Positions 1 through 7,419 of a stretch of DNA of 41,107 nucleotides are shown here, one piece after another. The stretch's first letter is position 1. Every line of letters starts with the position of its first letter. Source of the stretch: an uncultured Erysipelotrichaceae bacterium (GTDB lineage: Bacteria > Bacillota_I > Bacilli_A > RF39 > UBA660); assembly GCA_902795975.1 (NCBI GenBank), contig CADBNE010000065.1:1-41107 (forward strand), written 5' to 3'. The position numbers and the translations under genes are program-made. Below the pieces are notes generated by a model that saw only the letters and a program-made list of their open reading frames with translations, was not told where the DNA came from and ran no database searches.

Positions 1-64
1 CATATTTAATAGTGTAAACAAACTATAAAAACTAATATACTTATATAAAAATTATTATTATATA

Positions 65-73
65 TGCTATAAT
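65..73 (+). promoter_or_regulatory. Extended -10 promoter of xerD
   Basis: TGC followed by TATAAT (68-73) is a perfect extended -10 element. It lies just upstream of the ribosome binding site AGGTGAT and the xerD start at 90. No good -35 box is seen, as is usual for extended -10 promoters. The untranslated leader would be only about 10 bases. Confidence 0.55.
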
Positions 74-89
74 TAATACAGGTGATAGT

Positions 90-962
90 ATGATACAAGA
101 AATAGATTTATTTACTAATTACCTATTAATAGATAAAAAATATAGTCCTAATACTATTGAATCTTATAAAAGAGATTTAGTTAAGTTTGATAAATTTTGT
201 AATAAGAAAATAAATAGTATTACTGAATTAGATATTAAGAAGTATTTAAATATGTTAACAGATGAAGCAGAAGAAAAAACATCTGTAGCACGTAATATAT
301 CATCTTTAAGAAGTTTTTATAAATTTTTAATGATTGAAAAAATAGTATCTAATGATCCTATGGAAAATATAGAATTACCTAAGTTAGATAAAAGACTTCC
401 AAAAACATTAGATGAAGAAGATATAAATAAATTACTTGATATTAAGTTAGTAGATGAATTTAGTATAAGAAATAAAGCAATGTTAGAATTAATGTACGCT
501 ACTGGACTTAGAGTTTCAGAATTAGTAAATTTAAAGATACATGATATTAATTTAGATATGGCTTTAGTTAAAACATTAGGTAAAGGTAGTAAAGAAAGAA
601 TAATACCTATAGGTGATTATGCATTATATTATTTAAAAGAATATATGATTAATTATAGAAATAGTATGTTAAAGAAAGAATATAATGATTATTTATTTTT
701 AAATAATCATGGTAAACAAATGACTAGACAAGGCTTCTTTAAAATATTAAAGAAGATTGCTACAGAAAATGGTATAAAAAAAGATTTTTCACCACATACA
801 TTAAGACATTCTTTTGCAACACATCTACTTAACCATGGTGCAGATTTAAGAAGTATACAAGAACTACTTGGACATAGTGATATATCTACAACACAGATAT
901 ATACTCATGTTTCAAATAAAGTATTAAGAAATAACTATGATGAATTTCATCCTCATAGTTAA
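90..962 (+). CDS. xerD: Tyrosine recombinase XerD/XerC family
   Basis: A 290-residue site-specific tyrosine recombinase that would resolve chromosome dimers at dif during division. The N-terminal SAM-like core-binding domain spans about residues 1-90. The catalytic domain carries the full active-site set: Arg141 (TGLRVSEL), Lys165 (GKGSKER), His236 and Arg239 (HTLRHSFATH), His262 (LGHSDISTT) and the nucleophile Tyr271 (IYTHV). Length and spacing match XerC/XerD of about 295 residues rather than the longer XerS or XerH types. The start is supported by AGGTGAT just upstream. It is the first gene of a + strand cluster and lies about 2.5 kb from a dif-like site at 3504-3531, its likely substrate. 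Whether it is the XerC or XerD paralogue cannot be settled from one sequence; the symbol xerD is the more usual label for this form. Confidence 0.9.
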   Translation: MIQEIDLFTNYLLIDKKYSPNTIESYKRDLVKFDKFCNKKINSITELDIKKYLNMLTDEAEEKTSVARNISSLRSFYKFLMIEKIVSNDPMENIELPKLDKRLPKTLDEEDINKLLDIKLVDEFSIRNKAMLELMYATGLRVSELVNLKIHDINLDMALVKTLGKGSKERIIPIGDYALYYLKEYMINYRNSMLKKEYNDYLFLNNHGKQMTRQGFFKILKKIATENGIKKDFSPHTLRHSFATHLLNHGADLRSIQELLGHSDISTTQIYTHVSNKVLRNNYDEFHPHS

Positions 963-977
963 TAGTAAGGAGATAAT

Positions 978-2369
978 ATGAAGATAGTAAAAGTAAATGA
1001 AGAAATATTTAGAGAATATGATATAAGAGGAATATATGGTACTGATTTAGATATTGATGTAGCATATACTATAGGACGCAGTTTTGCAAGCTATATTAAA
1101 GAACAAGGAAACGATGAAGTAATTGTTGGTAATGATAATAGAGAATCAGGAACAATTCTTTCTAATGGATTAATTAAAGGACTATTAGAAGGTGGAGTTA
1201 AAGTAATTAATTTAGGATTAGTTACTACACCTATGTATTATTATGCTAAAAAGAAAAATGAAATTAAAACAGGTATTATGATTACAGCAAGTCATAATCC
1301 AAGAGAATATAATGGATTTAAAATATCATTTAATGAAAAAGGTAACGCATATGGAGCAGCTATAGCAGATTTTAGAGATTATACTAATAGAGGAGAATTT
1401 AGTACTGGAGAAGGTATATTAACTACATTAGATATTAAAAATGACTATTTAGCTTTAATTAAAAATAGTATTAATTTAGGTGATAGAAAAGTAAAAGTAG
1501 TATATGACTGTGGTAATGGTACAGGTTCTATTATAGTAAAAGATATATTAGACTTATTTGATAATATAGAATATGATTTATTATATTGTGATTCAGATCC
1601 TACTTTCCCAAATCATCATCCAGACCCATGTGTACATGCTAATATGATAGATCTAGGTAAAAGAGTTAAAGAATTAGGTTATGATTTAGGTATTGGTATT
1701 GATGGAGATGCTGATAGGGTAGGACTAGTAGATGAAAATGGAAATATAATAAGTACAGACTTAATGATGATTATAGTATATAGATATTTAGCTGATAAAA
1801 TAGAAGATAAAAAAGCAATATATGATGTTAAATGTTCTAAATCATTAATAGATGAATTAGAAAAATTAGGATATGAACAAAAAATGAATCGTACAGGTAA
1901 TAGTTATCAAAATATTGCTATTAACGAAGGTCATTATGCTTTTGGTGGAGAATATTCAGGACATGTTTGGTATACTGATAAGTTTCCAGGATTTGATGAT
2001 GGAATATATGGTGGATTAAGATTAATAGAAATATTATCTAATACAGATAAAGATATATCTGAATTATTAGATGGAATTAATCATTACTATTCTACAGAAG
2101 AATTAAAATTCCATGCTGAAGATAATGTTAAATTCGATATAGTAGAACGTGTTAAACAATATTGTGTAGATAAAGAATATGAAACAATAACTATAGATGG
2201 TGTTAGAGCAACATTTGATGATTCTTGGGCACTTGTTAGATGTTCTAATACAGGACCTAATATTACAGCTAGATTTGAAGCAAATACAGAAGAAAGATTA
2301 CAAGAAATACAAGATGAATTTACAACACTATTAAATAATCTAATTAGTGAGGTAAGTATCAATGAATAG
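978..2369 (+). CDS. Phosphomannomutase/phosphoglucomutase
   Basis: A 463-residue alpha-D-phosphohexomutase that interconverts hexose 1- and 6-phosphates (mannose and/or glucose), feeding cell-envelope sugar synthesis in the cytoplasm. All four family signatures are present: FREYDIRG near the N-terminus, the phosphoserine loop TASHNP with Ser105, the Mg-binding loop DGDADR (242-247), the sugar loop GEYSGH (324-329) and the phosphate-binding loop RCSNTGPN (421-428). Length is normal for the ManB/AlgC type. It follows xerD by 15 bases with an SD (AAGGAG), so the two are probably cotranscribed. Its stop codon overlaps the start of the next small lipoprotein gene by 8 bases. Sugar specificity cannot be read from the sequence. 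Confidence 0.9.
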   Translation: MKIVKVNEEIFREYDIRGIYGTDLDIDVAYTIGRSFASYIKEQGNDEVIVGNDNRESGTILSNGLIKGLLEGGVKVINLGLVTTPMYYYAKKKNEIKTGIMITASHNPREYNGFKISFNEKGNAYGAAIADFRDYTNRGEFSTGEGILTTLDIKNDYLALIKNSINLGDRKVKVVYDCGNGTGSIIVKDILDLFDNIEYDLLYCDSDPTFPNHHPDPCVHANMIDLGKRVKELGYDLGIGIDGDADRVGLVDENGNIISTDLMMIIVYRYLADKIEDKKAIYDVKCSKSLIDELEKLGYEQKMNRTGNSYQNIAINEGHYAFGGEYSGHVWYTDKFPGFDDGIYGGLRLIEILSNTDKDISELLDGINHYYSTEELKFHAEDNVKFDIVERVKQYCVDKEYETITIDGVRATFDDSWALVRCSNTGPNITARFEANTEERLQEIQDEFTTLLNNLISEVSINE

Positions 2370-2508
2370 AATTAAACCTGTAATTTCTTTAGCGCTTATT
2401 TCATTATTTACAATAATTATTACAGGATGTATGGCTAATAAAGATTCTAAAACAAATAAAGAAGTAATTAAGCAAAACAGTAATATAATAACTCAAGGAA
2501 ATAATTAA
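2362..2508 (+). CDS. Small lipoprotein, 48 residues
   Basis: A short ORF with a strong SD (GAGGT, 8 bases upstream) whose ATG overlaps the end of the phosphohexomutase gene by 8 bases. The next gene's ATG begins 2 bases after its stop. The 48-residue product has a basic N-terminus (MNRIK), a hydrophobic stretch of about 15 residues and a lipobox ending ITGC with Cys23. After that comes a short polar tail of about 25 residues rich in Asn, Lys and Ser. This is the anatomy of a minimal membrane-anchored lipoprotein. Function unknown; the tail is too short for a recognisable domain. Confidence 0.75.
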   Translation: MNRIKPVISLALISLFTIIITGCMANKDSKTNKEVIKQNSNIITQGNN

Positions 2509-2509
2509 T

Positions 2510-3211
2510 ATGTGGGATAATAATAAATATATAGAATTTACTAATTATTTATATAGTTTACAAGATATAAAATATAGAGATTTTTCTAAGTCATTAATGC
2601 CTAGTAAGAATGAATATGAATTAATAGGTATTAGAATACCAGTACTTAAAAAGATTGCTAAAGATATAGCTAAAAATAATTATATAGATTTTATAAATAT
2701 TAATAAGCATAATACTTTTGAAGAAATATTAATACATGGATTAGTTATAGGATATATAAATGAAGATATCAATACTATAATTAAATTATCTAAAGAATTT
2801 ATTCCATATATATCTAATTGGGCATTATGTGACTCATATGTATCTAATTTACATATAATGAATAAATATACTGATAAATGCTTAACACTCGTTAAATGGT
2901 GTTTAAATCATAAAAAAGAGTACTATAAAAGAGTAGGGTATGTATTACTTCTAAATTATATGATTAAAGATGAATATATAGATACTATATTTGAATTATG
3001 TAATGATAATGATAGTAATGATTATTATGTAAAAATGTCTATAGCATGGTTAATATCAGAAATATATCCTAAATATCCTAATAAAACATTAGAATATATA
3101 AAGAACAATAAATTAGATAATTGGACACATAATAAATCTATACAAAAAATAAGAGAATCAAATAGGGTAGATAGTAAAGAGAAAGATATGTTAAATACAT
3201 ATAAGAGGTAG
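2510..3211 (+). CDS. DNA alkylation repair protein, AlkD-like
   Basis: A 233-residue HEAT-like-repeat protein of the AlkC/AlkD DNA glycosylase superfamily, which removes bulky or cationic alkylated bases. Family hallmarks are IGIRIPVLKKIAK near residues 39-51, SNWALCDS (102-109) and the C-terminal AWLISEIYPKYP with NKSIQKIRESNRV. Trp104, Asp108 and Arg141 fall at nearly the spacing of the Trp-Asp-Arg catalytic cleft described for Bacillus cereus AlkD, so it is probably active. Helix-rich and soluble, with no signal peptide. It starts right after the small lipoprotein gene and is followed 2 bases later by the TSCPD gene, so it is mid-operon. Confidence 0.8.
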   Translation: MWDNNKYIEFTNYLYSLQDIKYRDFSKSLMPSKNEYELIGIRIPVLKKIAKDIAKNNYIDFININKHNTFEEILIHGLVIGYINEDINTIIKLSKEFIPYISNWALCDSYVSNLHIMNKYTDKCLTLVKWCLNHKKEYYKRVGYVLLLNYMIKDEYIDTIFELCNDNDSNDYYVKMSIAWLISEIYPKYPNKTLEYIKNNKLDNWTHNKSIQKIRESNRVDSKEKDMLNTYKR

Positions 3212-3213
3212 TT

Positions 3214-3471
3214 ATGAGTAAATTTGAATATAAAACAAGTGATAGAGTTTGTTCTAGTAAAATAGAATTAGATATCGAAGATAATATAATTAAAAGTTGT
3301 AAAATAATTGGTGGATGTCCTGGTAACACTCAAGGAGTATCTAGATTAGTTGAAGGAAGAAATATTGATGAAGTAATTGATACATTAAAAGATATTCAAT
3401 GTGGTATGAGAGGAACATCATGTCCAGACCAATTAGCTAAAGCATTAGAACAATATAAAAAGGGAATATAA
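3214..3471 (+). CDS. TSCPD domain protein (TIGR03905 type)
   Basis: An 85-residue protein with the short conserved architecture of the TIGR03905 TSCPD family. It shows a central GGCPGNTQGVSRLVEGR motif and a C-terminal CGMRGTSCPDQLAKAL motif, with four cysteines in all. TSCPD modules also occur at the C-terminus of some ribonucleotide reductases, but this stand-alone form has no established role; metal or thiol chemistry is a guess from the cysteines. It is the last gene of the + strand cluster (SD AGAGGTAGTT), and dif lies 32 bases beyond its stop. Confidence 0.8.
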   Translation: MSKFEYKTSDRVCSSKIELDIEDNIIKSCKIIGGCPGNTQGVSRLVEGRNIDEVIDTLKDIQCGMRGTSCPDQLAKALEQYKKGI

Positions 3472-3503
3472 TTAATATATTCTCTTTATTTATTATTTAT
3501 AGA

Positions 3504-3531
3504 AGTTAACATAATATACATTATAGGCTTT
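3504..3531 (-). other. dif: dif site for XerC/XerD (candidate)
   Basis: Read on the - strand this 28-bp sequence is a left (XerC) arm AAAGCCTATAA, a central hexamer TGTATA and a right (XerD) arm TTATGTTAACT. The centre is identical to that of E. coli dif and the right arm differs at one position (E. coli: TTATGTTAAAT). Compared with the B. subtilis dif sequence as I recall it, most positions also match. It lies in an intergenic gap exactly where gene direction switches from + to -, and about 2.5 kb from a Xer recombinase gene. Context and sequence together make this a convincing terminus recombination site. No second copy was found in the window. Confidence 0.85.
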
Positions 3532-3815
3532 TTATATTAATTAAAAATATAATATATTTATATATTAATTATCAATATTTTATATTCTGAATGCATCATA
3601 TAAAACCTACACTACTATATTAATTATAATATAAATTATATTTGTATTCAATAATTATATATTAGTTTATTACAACTGATTGTAATTATTTTTAATTTTT
3701 TACATTTATATGTAGAATTATTCATTTAATTAAATCTCAATGCAAATTCTATAATCATTTAATATTATATTATTTAATTGTTGTATATATATGATTAACT
3801 CATCACTTTTTATAT

Positions 3816-3853
3816 TGTCAATGCAATCTACGTTTCTCTATTTTGCATCGACA
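3816..3853. repeat. Inverted pair of terminus repeats (hairpin)
   Basis: TGTCAATGCAA (3816-3826) and TTGCATCGACA (3843-3853) form 11-base arms around a 16-base loop. The single mismatch becomes a G-T wobble in the - strand transcript. It could be a palindromic operator for a dimeric protein or an RNA hairpin. Confidence 0.4.
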
Positions 3854-3901
3854 TATCTTTTATTGAACAACTAACCATCCCATTACATCGATATTTTTAA
3901 G

Positions 3902-3927
3902 TAGGGGACTCCCCTATTATTTTTTTC
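3902..3927 (+). terminator. Intrinsic terminator (+), TAGGGG stem
   Basis: Stem TAGGGG / CCCCTA with a 3-base loop, followed by a T-rich run on the + strand. It is about 430 bases past the last + gene, so it is either a late stop for that operon or the end of an unannotated short transcript. Confidence 0.6.
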
Positions 3928-4125
3928 TGTATTCAAGGTGAAGAACTATCCATTATTTAATATCTCGATGCAAAATACAGAATGCATCAAAATATACTTT
4001 TTAATTAATATGTACAATTAATCATAAAATAGGATATCGATGCAAATTAGAAACACTATAATTATAATATTAAACTATATATATTTTTCTTTTTTATAGT
4101 GTAGTGGGTTATACTATATAATGAT

Positions 4126-4148
4126 AAAAAAATAGGGGCTCTCCCCTA
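4126..4148 (-). terminator. Intrinsic terminator (-), TAGGGG stem
   Basis: Same TAGGGG / CCCCTA stem as at 3902, with a 4-base loop; the T-run lies on the - strand (seven A on +). It would be a backup terminator for leftward transcription from the helix-turn-helix gene, protecting the repeat region. Confidence 0.65.
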
Positions 4149-4182
4149 CTTTGTATTAAATATGTAATAGGGTACTTATAAT

Positions 4183-4213
4183 AAAAAAAGTTAGTAATTA
4201 ATTACCAACTTTT
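4183..4213 (-). terminator. Terminator of helix-turn-helix gene
   Basis: The stem GTTGGTAAT/ATTACTAAC (one G-T pair) overlaps the end of the gene and is followed on the - strand by seven T. Confidence 0.65.
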
Positions 4214-4983
4214 CTAGATTGAATTTCTGCAATTTTTTCAAATACTTCTGCAGCATTATGTTCATTTATTTCAGTATATCCAAGTTCTTTAAGTGCTAAA
4301 ACTTTAATATTATTAAGTTCTAAAGTTCTACTTAATTTTTCTTCACGTTTTTGTTCAATTTGATTAGTAAATCTCTTATGACATTCAGCTAATTTTGTCT
4401 TAGAAGCTCCCCCACTGTTGTATAATACAAATGCTGAATACATTATACTTTCAAATATAAATTGTTCTTCTTCATTAAATACAAATTCCATTGGTTTAAC
4501 GAATCCTGTCTCTTTTGCTATATAACCTAAAATATATTTAAGTTCTTTTGATGTATCAATTGATTGAAGAAAATGATATAAATATAATACAGTATTATGG
4601 CCATCAGTATCGTTTGGATCATCTAATTTTTCTTTTAATAAGTCTATTATATTAACTAATAATTCTTGTTCTTTTCTACCTAAACCAGATAGTAATGAAT
4701 TATTAGATTCACCACCTGCACAAGTATCATTACCACTACAAATACTATTTAATCTTACTTCTACTTCAGATATATAATCAGTATCTATTTTAATAGTATC
4801 TAATTCTTCTGCAGATTTAACTCCTAATAAGTTTAATAATAATACTTTTTTATCTTTTGGCCATTTATTTATATCATCTAATTCTAAATAATTATATATC
4901 ATTTGTCTTGATACACCCAAAAATTTAGCCAATTTAACTTTAGATATTCCTAATTCTTTTAATATGTTATCTAATTTCTCCAT
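4198..4983 (-). CDS. Helix-turn-helix protein beside dif
   Basis: A 261-residue soluble protein. Residues about 1-55 form an XRE-like helix-turn-helix (KLAKFLGVSRQMIYNYL as recognition region). The rest is a helix-rich, acidic C-terminal region with no family I recognise; it includes a Cys-containing linker (CSGNDTCAGG) near residue 82. The N-terminus predicts sequence-specific DNA binding; the remainder may mediate oligomerisation. It is transcribed toward dif and is the first gene beyond the repeat cluster. Its promoter is close to consensus and the SD is strong (AGGAGGGTG), so it is likely well expressed. By analogy with terminator-protein genes that sit beside their own sites, it may bind the repeats at 3588-4050; that link is inference. 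It could equally be a stray regulator. Confidence 0.7.
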   Translation of the reverse strand: MEKLDNILKELGISKVKLAKFLGVSRQMIYNYLELDDINKWPKDKKVLLLNLLGVKSAEELDTIKIDTDYISEVEVRLNSICSGNDTCAGGESNNSLLSGLGRKEQELLVNIIDLLKEKLDDPNDTDGHNTVLYLYHFLQSIDTSKELKYILGYIAKETGFVKPMEFVFNEEEQFIFESIMYSAFVLYNSGGASKTKLAECHKRFTNQIEQKREEKLSRTLELNNIKVLALKELGYTEINEHNAAEVFEKIAEIQSRKVGN

Positions 4984-5004
4984 TTGTTACACCCTCCTAC
5001 TATC

Positions 5005-5032
5005 ATTATATCATTACTATGTCAAATGTCAA
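5005..5032 (-). promoter_or_regulatory. Promoter of helix-turn-helix gene
   Basis: On the - strand, TTGACA (5027-5032) and TATAAT (5005-5010) are separated by 16 bases, both perfect sigma-A boxes. The -35 lies in a tandem TGTCAAA/TGTCAAG direct repeat, which could be an operator for autoregulation. Confidence 0.8.
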
Positions 5033-5080
5033 GCGTAAAGTAATAGTTAATTAAATATTTTCCTTTACACATAATAAATA

Positions 5081-5104
5081 AAAAAATAGGGTACTTCTAC
5101 CCTG
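5081..5104 (-). terminator. Terminator of mnmA operon
   Basis: Stem GGGTA/TACCC with loop GAAG, followed by a T-run on the - strand; it includes the stop codon of the membrane protein gene. Confidence 0.75.
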
Positions 5105-5459
5105 CTTTTTTATTCATAAAATCTATAAATTTCAATAATACATTTGTAAAGAAGATATATATTCTATCAAATATATAAGATATTATATTACCAAAAGCTA
5201 TACCTAAAGTTATTATTGCAAACCAGTCTTTAAATACAAAATATGCTAAAACAATACCTGCAATATTAAGATATATTCTTCTTACATAACATAACATATA
5301 TATTATATTAATAATTATACATAGTATTAATAATATTGGTTTATTAAAATAACTATAACATACTACAAATATATTAAATACAAATATAAAAAATTTAATA
5401 ATAGTATATATATTAATAAACTTCATTCCTGCTTCAAAAGATTTATCTTCGCTACTCAT
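5097..5459 (-). CDS. Small integral membrane protein, unknown
   Basis: A 120-residue hydrophobic protein with a short charged N-terminus (MSSEDKSFEAG) and about three to four membrane helices between residues 15 and 108, ending in a basic cytoplasmic-type tail (NKKAG). I recognise no family. It starts 1 base before the stop of the radical SAM gene, so it is translationally coupled, and it is the last gene of the mnmA operon before a strong terminator. Confidence 0.65.
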   Translation of the reverse strand: MSSEDKSFEAGMKFINIYTIIKFFIFVFNIFVVCYSYFNKPILLILCIIINIIYMLCYVRRIYLNIAGIVLAYFVFKDWFAIITLGIAFGNIISYIFDRIYIFFTNVLLKFIDFMNKKAG

Positions 5460-5460
5460 A

Positions 5461-6267
5461 TTACTCCTTTTTATCTATAAATAAACAATGTTTGCATAAT
5501 TCTTCATTCTTTTTATTGCATCCAAATCCATTTAGCATGTTAATTACTCTATCACTACATAATATATTATCTAAACTATCAGTAAATATATTACCTAAAT
5601 TAATTATTCCTTGACTATCTAAACAACATGGAACAATAGTACCATTAGATAAAATACCTATATGGTCTTTTAATGCATAACATGTACCAGATTCGTTATA
5701 ATAATTATTATTTAAGTCTGGCCAAATAAATTCATGAAAATTATTTATAAATATATGATTATTAATAGTATAATTTTCTACATCATAATTAATATTAGTA
5801 TTATATCTATTATTTATATAATCTATAATATCATTATTATATTTATTTTTTACCCATAATCTTAATGATATATAAGTATTACTTAATGTGTCTATAGTAT
5901 TAAATATATCATTTAAATAATCAATTAATTCTTTATTATATCTAGAATCATAACTGTGTAATGATATATTTAATTGTCTTATATTAGTATTATTTTTTAA
6001 CTTAGTAATTAAGTATCCATTAGTAGTTATATTAATATTAAATCTAGTACTAGCTATATTAATTAATTCTAATATATTAGGATGTAGTAGTGGTTCTCCT
6101 AATATATGAAAATATAAATAATCAGTATAATCTTCTATTTTATCTAATATAGTATTAAATTCATCTATGCTGATATATTTACTATCTCTTTTATTTTGAA
6201 TACAAAATTCACAATTTAAATTACATTTATTAGTTATTTCTATATATATTTTTTTAAATCTTTTCAT
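5461..6267 (-). CDS. Radical SAM/SPASM domain protein
   Basis: A 268-residue radical SAM enzyme. The 4Fe-4S/SAM motif CNLNCEFC gives Cys15, Cys19 and Cys22. The region ILGEPLLHP (55-63) resembles the GGEP motif of the family. The C-terminal region carries a SPASM/twitch-like cysteine set: Cys196, Cys214-215 after SNGTIVPCC, then Cys250, Cys258 and Cys261, so a second iron-sulphur cluster is likely. This layout is common in peptide-modifying and sulfatase-maturing enzymes, but no precursor peptide is evident nearby, so the substrate is unknown. It starts 1 base after the mnmA stop and is cotranscribed with it. It is rather short for a SPASM enzyme, which suggests a compact core. Confidence 0.8.
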   Translation of the reverse strand: MKRFKKIYIEITNKCNLNCEFCIQNKRDSKYISIDEFNTILDKIEDYTDYLYFHILGEPLLHPNILELINIASTRFNINITTNGYLITKLKNNTNIRQLNISLHSYDSRYNKELIDYLNDIFNTIDTLSNTYISLRLWVKNKYNNDIIDYINNRYNTNINYDVENYTINNHIFINNFHEFIWPDLNNNYYNESGTCYALKDHIGILSNGTIVPCCLDSQGIINLGNIFTDSLDNILCSDRVINMLNGFGCNKKNEELCKHCLFIDKKE

Positions 6268-6268
6268 A

Positions 6269-7372
6269 TTATAAATACCATAATTTCTCGTTATTTTTTC
6301 TAACTTCTTTAATTATTCCGCCACCAATGCAATATTCTCCATCATATAATACACAAGCTTGACCTGGAGTTACTGATTTTACTCCTTGAGGATATTTAAC
6401 AAGTATATTACCATCATTTAAATATTCTAATTCTACATCACTATCAGGCTGTCTATATCTGAATTTAGCACTACACTTTGTAGGTCTTTCATCACAGTTA
6501 AAATTAACCATATCTATAATACATGAATCACTTATTAAATAATCAGTATTACCATATGATATATATAATACATTTTTATTTAAATCTTTACCTACAACAA
6601 ACATTCTTTCTTTAGAACCACCAATATTAAGTCCTCTTCTTTGTCCAATTGTATAATACATTAAGCCTATATGATTACCTATTTTATTACCAGTATCTAT
6701 ATCTATTACATCTCCTGGAGTATTAGGTAAATAATTTTCTAAAAACTTAGTAAAATTACGTTCACCAATAAAACATATACCTGTAGAATCTTTCTTATCA
6801 GCAGTTATCAATCCATATTCTTTAGCAATCTTTCTTACTTCAGGTTTATCTATATCTCCTAAAGGAAATAATACATTAGATAATTGTTCTTTAGATACTT
6901 GTGATAAAAAATAAGTTTGATCTTTATTAGTATCTTTAGCTCTTTTTAATCTTCCGTTTTCCATTTTAGCATAATGTCCAGTAGCTATATAATCACAACC
7001 TAATTCTTTAGCTTTTTTAGCAAACATATCAAATTTAATATATTTATTACACATTATATCTGGATTAGGTGTTCTTCCTTGCTTTAATTCATCTAAAAAA
7101 TATGTAAATACATAATCCCAATATTCTTTAACAAAATCTATTCTATGAAGTGGTATACCTATTTTTTCACATACTGCTAATGCATCATTATAATCTTGTT
7201 CTTGTGGACATATATTATTATTTATATCTGGATTACCTAGAAAGTCACCATTAACACTAGTATCCCAGTTACGCATAAATAGTCCAACTACATCATATCC
7301 TTGATTTTTTAACATAATAGCAGCTACACTACTATCAACGCCACCACTAATACCAACTACCACTTTTTTCAT
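6269..7372 (-). CDS. mnmA: tRNA 2-thiouridylase MnmA
   Basis: A 367-residue tRNA-specific 2-thiouridylase that thiolates U34 of Lys, Glu and Gln tRNAs using ATP and a sulphur relay. The PP-loop SGGVDSS lies near residues 9-15, the catalytic Cys108 in NPDIMCN and Cys200 in STGICFIGERNF. The C-terminal region (GQRRGLNIGG, PGQACVLYDGEYCIGGGII) is also canonical. I place the start at the ATG at 7372 (MKKVVVG), preceded by GGTGAT, rather than an in-frame TTG 12 bases further up. It is first in an operon with the radical SAM and membrane protein genes, behind an extended -10 promoter. Confidence 0.95.
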   Translation of the reverse strand: MKKVVVGISGGVDSSVAAIMLKNQGYDVVGLFMRNWDTSVNGDFLGNPDINNNICPQEQDYNDALAVCEKIGIPLHRIDFVKEYWDYVFTYFLDELKQGRTPNPDIMCNKYIKFDMFAKKAKELGCDYIATGHYAKMENGRLKRAKDTNKDQTYFLSQVSKEQLSNVLFPLGDIDKPEVRKIAKEYGLITADKKDSTGICFIGERNFTKFLENYLPNTPGDVIDIDTGNKIGNHIGLMYYTIGQRRGLNIGGSKERMFVVGKDLNKNVLYISYGNTDYLISDSCIIDMVNFNCDERPTKCSAKFRYRQPDSDVELEYLNDGNILVKYPQGVKSVTPGQACVLYDGEYCIGGGIIKEVRKNNEKLWYL

Positions 7373-7388
7373 ACAAATCACCAAAGAT

Positions 7389-7397
7389 ATTATATCA
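7389..7397 (-). promoter_or_regulatory. Extended -10 promoter of mnmA operon
   Basis: TGA followed by TATAAT on the - strand, 16 bases before the mnmA start codon. A poor -35 (TTTGAA) lies 17 bases upstream. The leader would be very short. Confidence 0.55.
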
Positions 7398-7419
7398 CGT
7401 ATTAAAATATATTCAAATA

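Larger units (their letters stand above)
3588..4050. repeat. Degenerate TCGATGCAAA repeat cluster beside dif
   Basis: The gene-free stretch 3472-4197 holds about six imperfect copies of a roughly 16-base element with core T(C/T)(G/A)ATGCAAA(T). Direct copies are at 3732-3750, 3814-3829, 3961-3978 and 4033-4050. Inverted copies are at 3838-3857 and 3881-3900 (the latter reads TCGATGTAA). Two shorter relatives, GAATGCATC, are at 3589-3597 and 3980-3988. Four copies contain the otherwise scarce CG dinucleotide. Spacing is irregular and there are no conserved spacers, so this is not a CRISPR array. It looks like a cluster of protein-binding sites. Nothing coding was seen in the gap. Confidence 0.6.

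Noticed and set aside
3588..4050. Possible CRISPR array
   Set aside because: Repeats are short, degenerate, in both orientations and irregularly spaced; no leader and no cas genes were seen.
3472..4197. Xer-exploiting mobile element or second dif copy
   Set aside because: Only one dif-like sequence was found in the window, and no integrase, transposase or cargo genes flank it.
7373..7384. TTG start for mnmA
   Set aside because: It overlaps the SD GGTGAT of the ATG at 7372, which gives the normal N-terminus.
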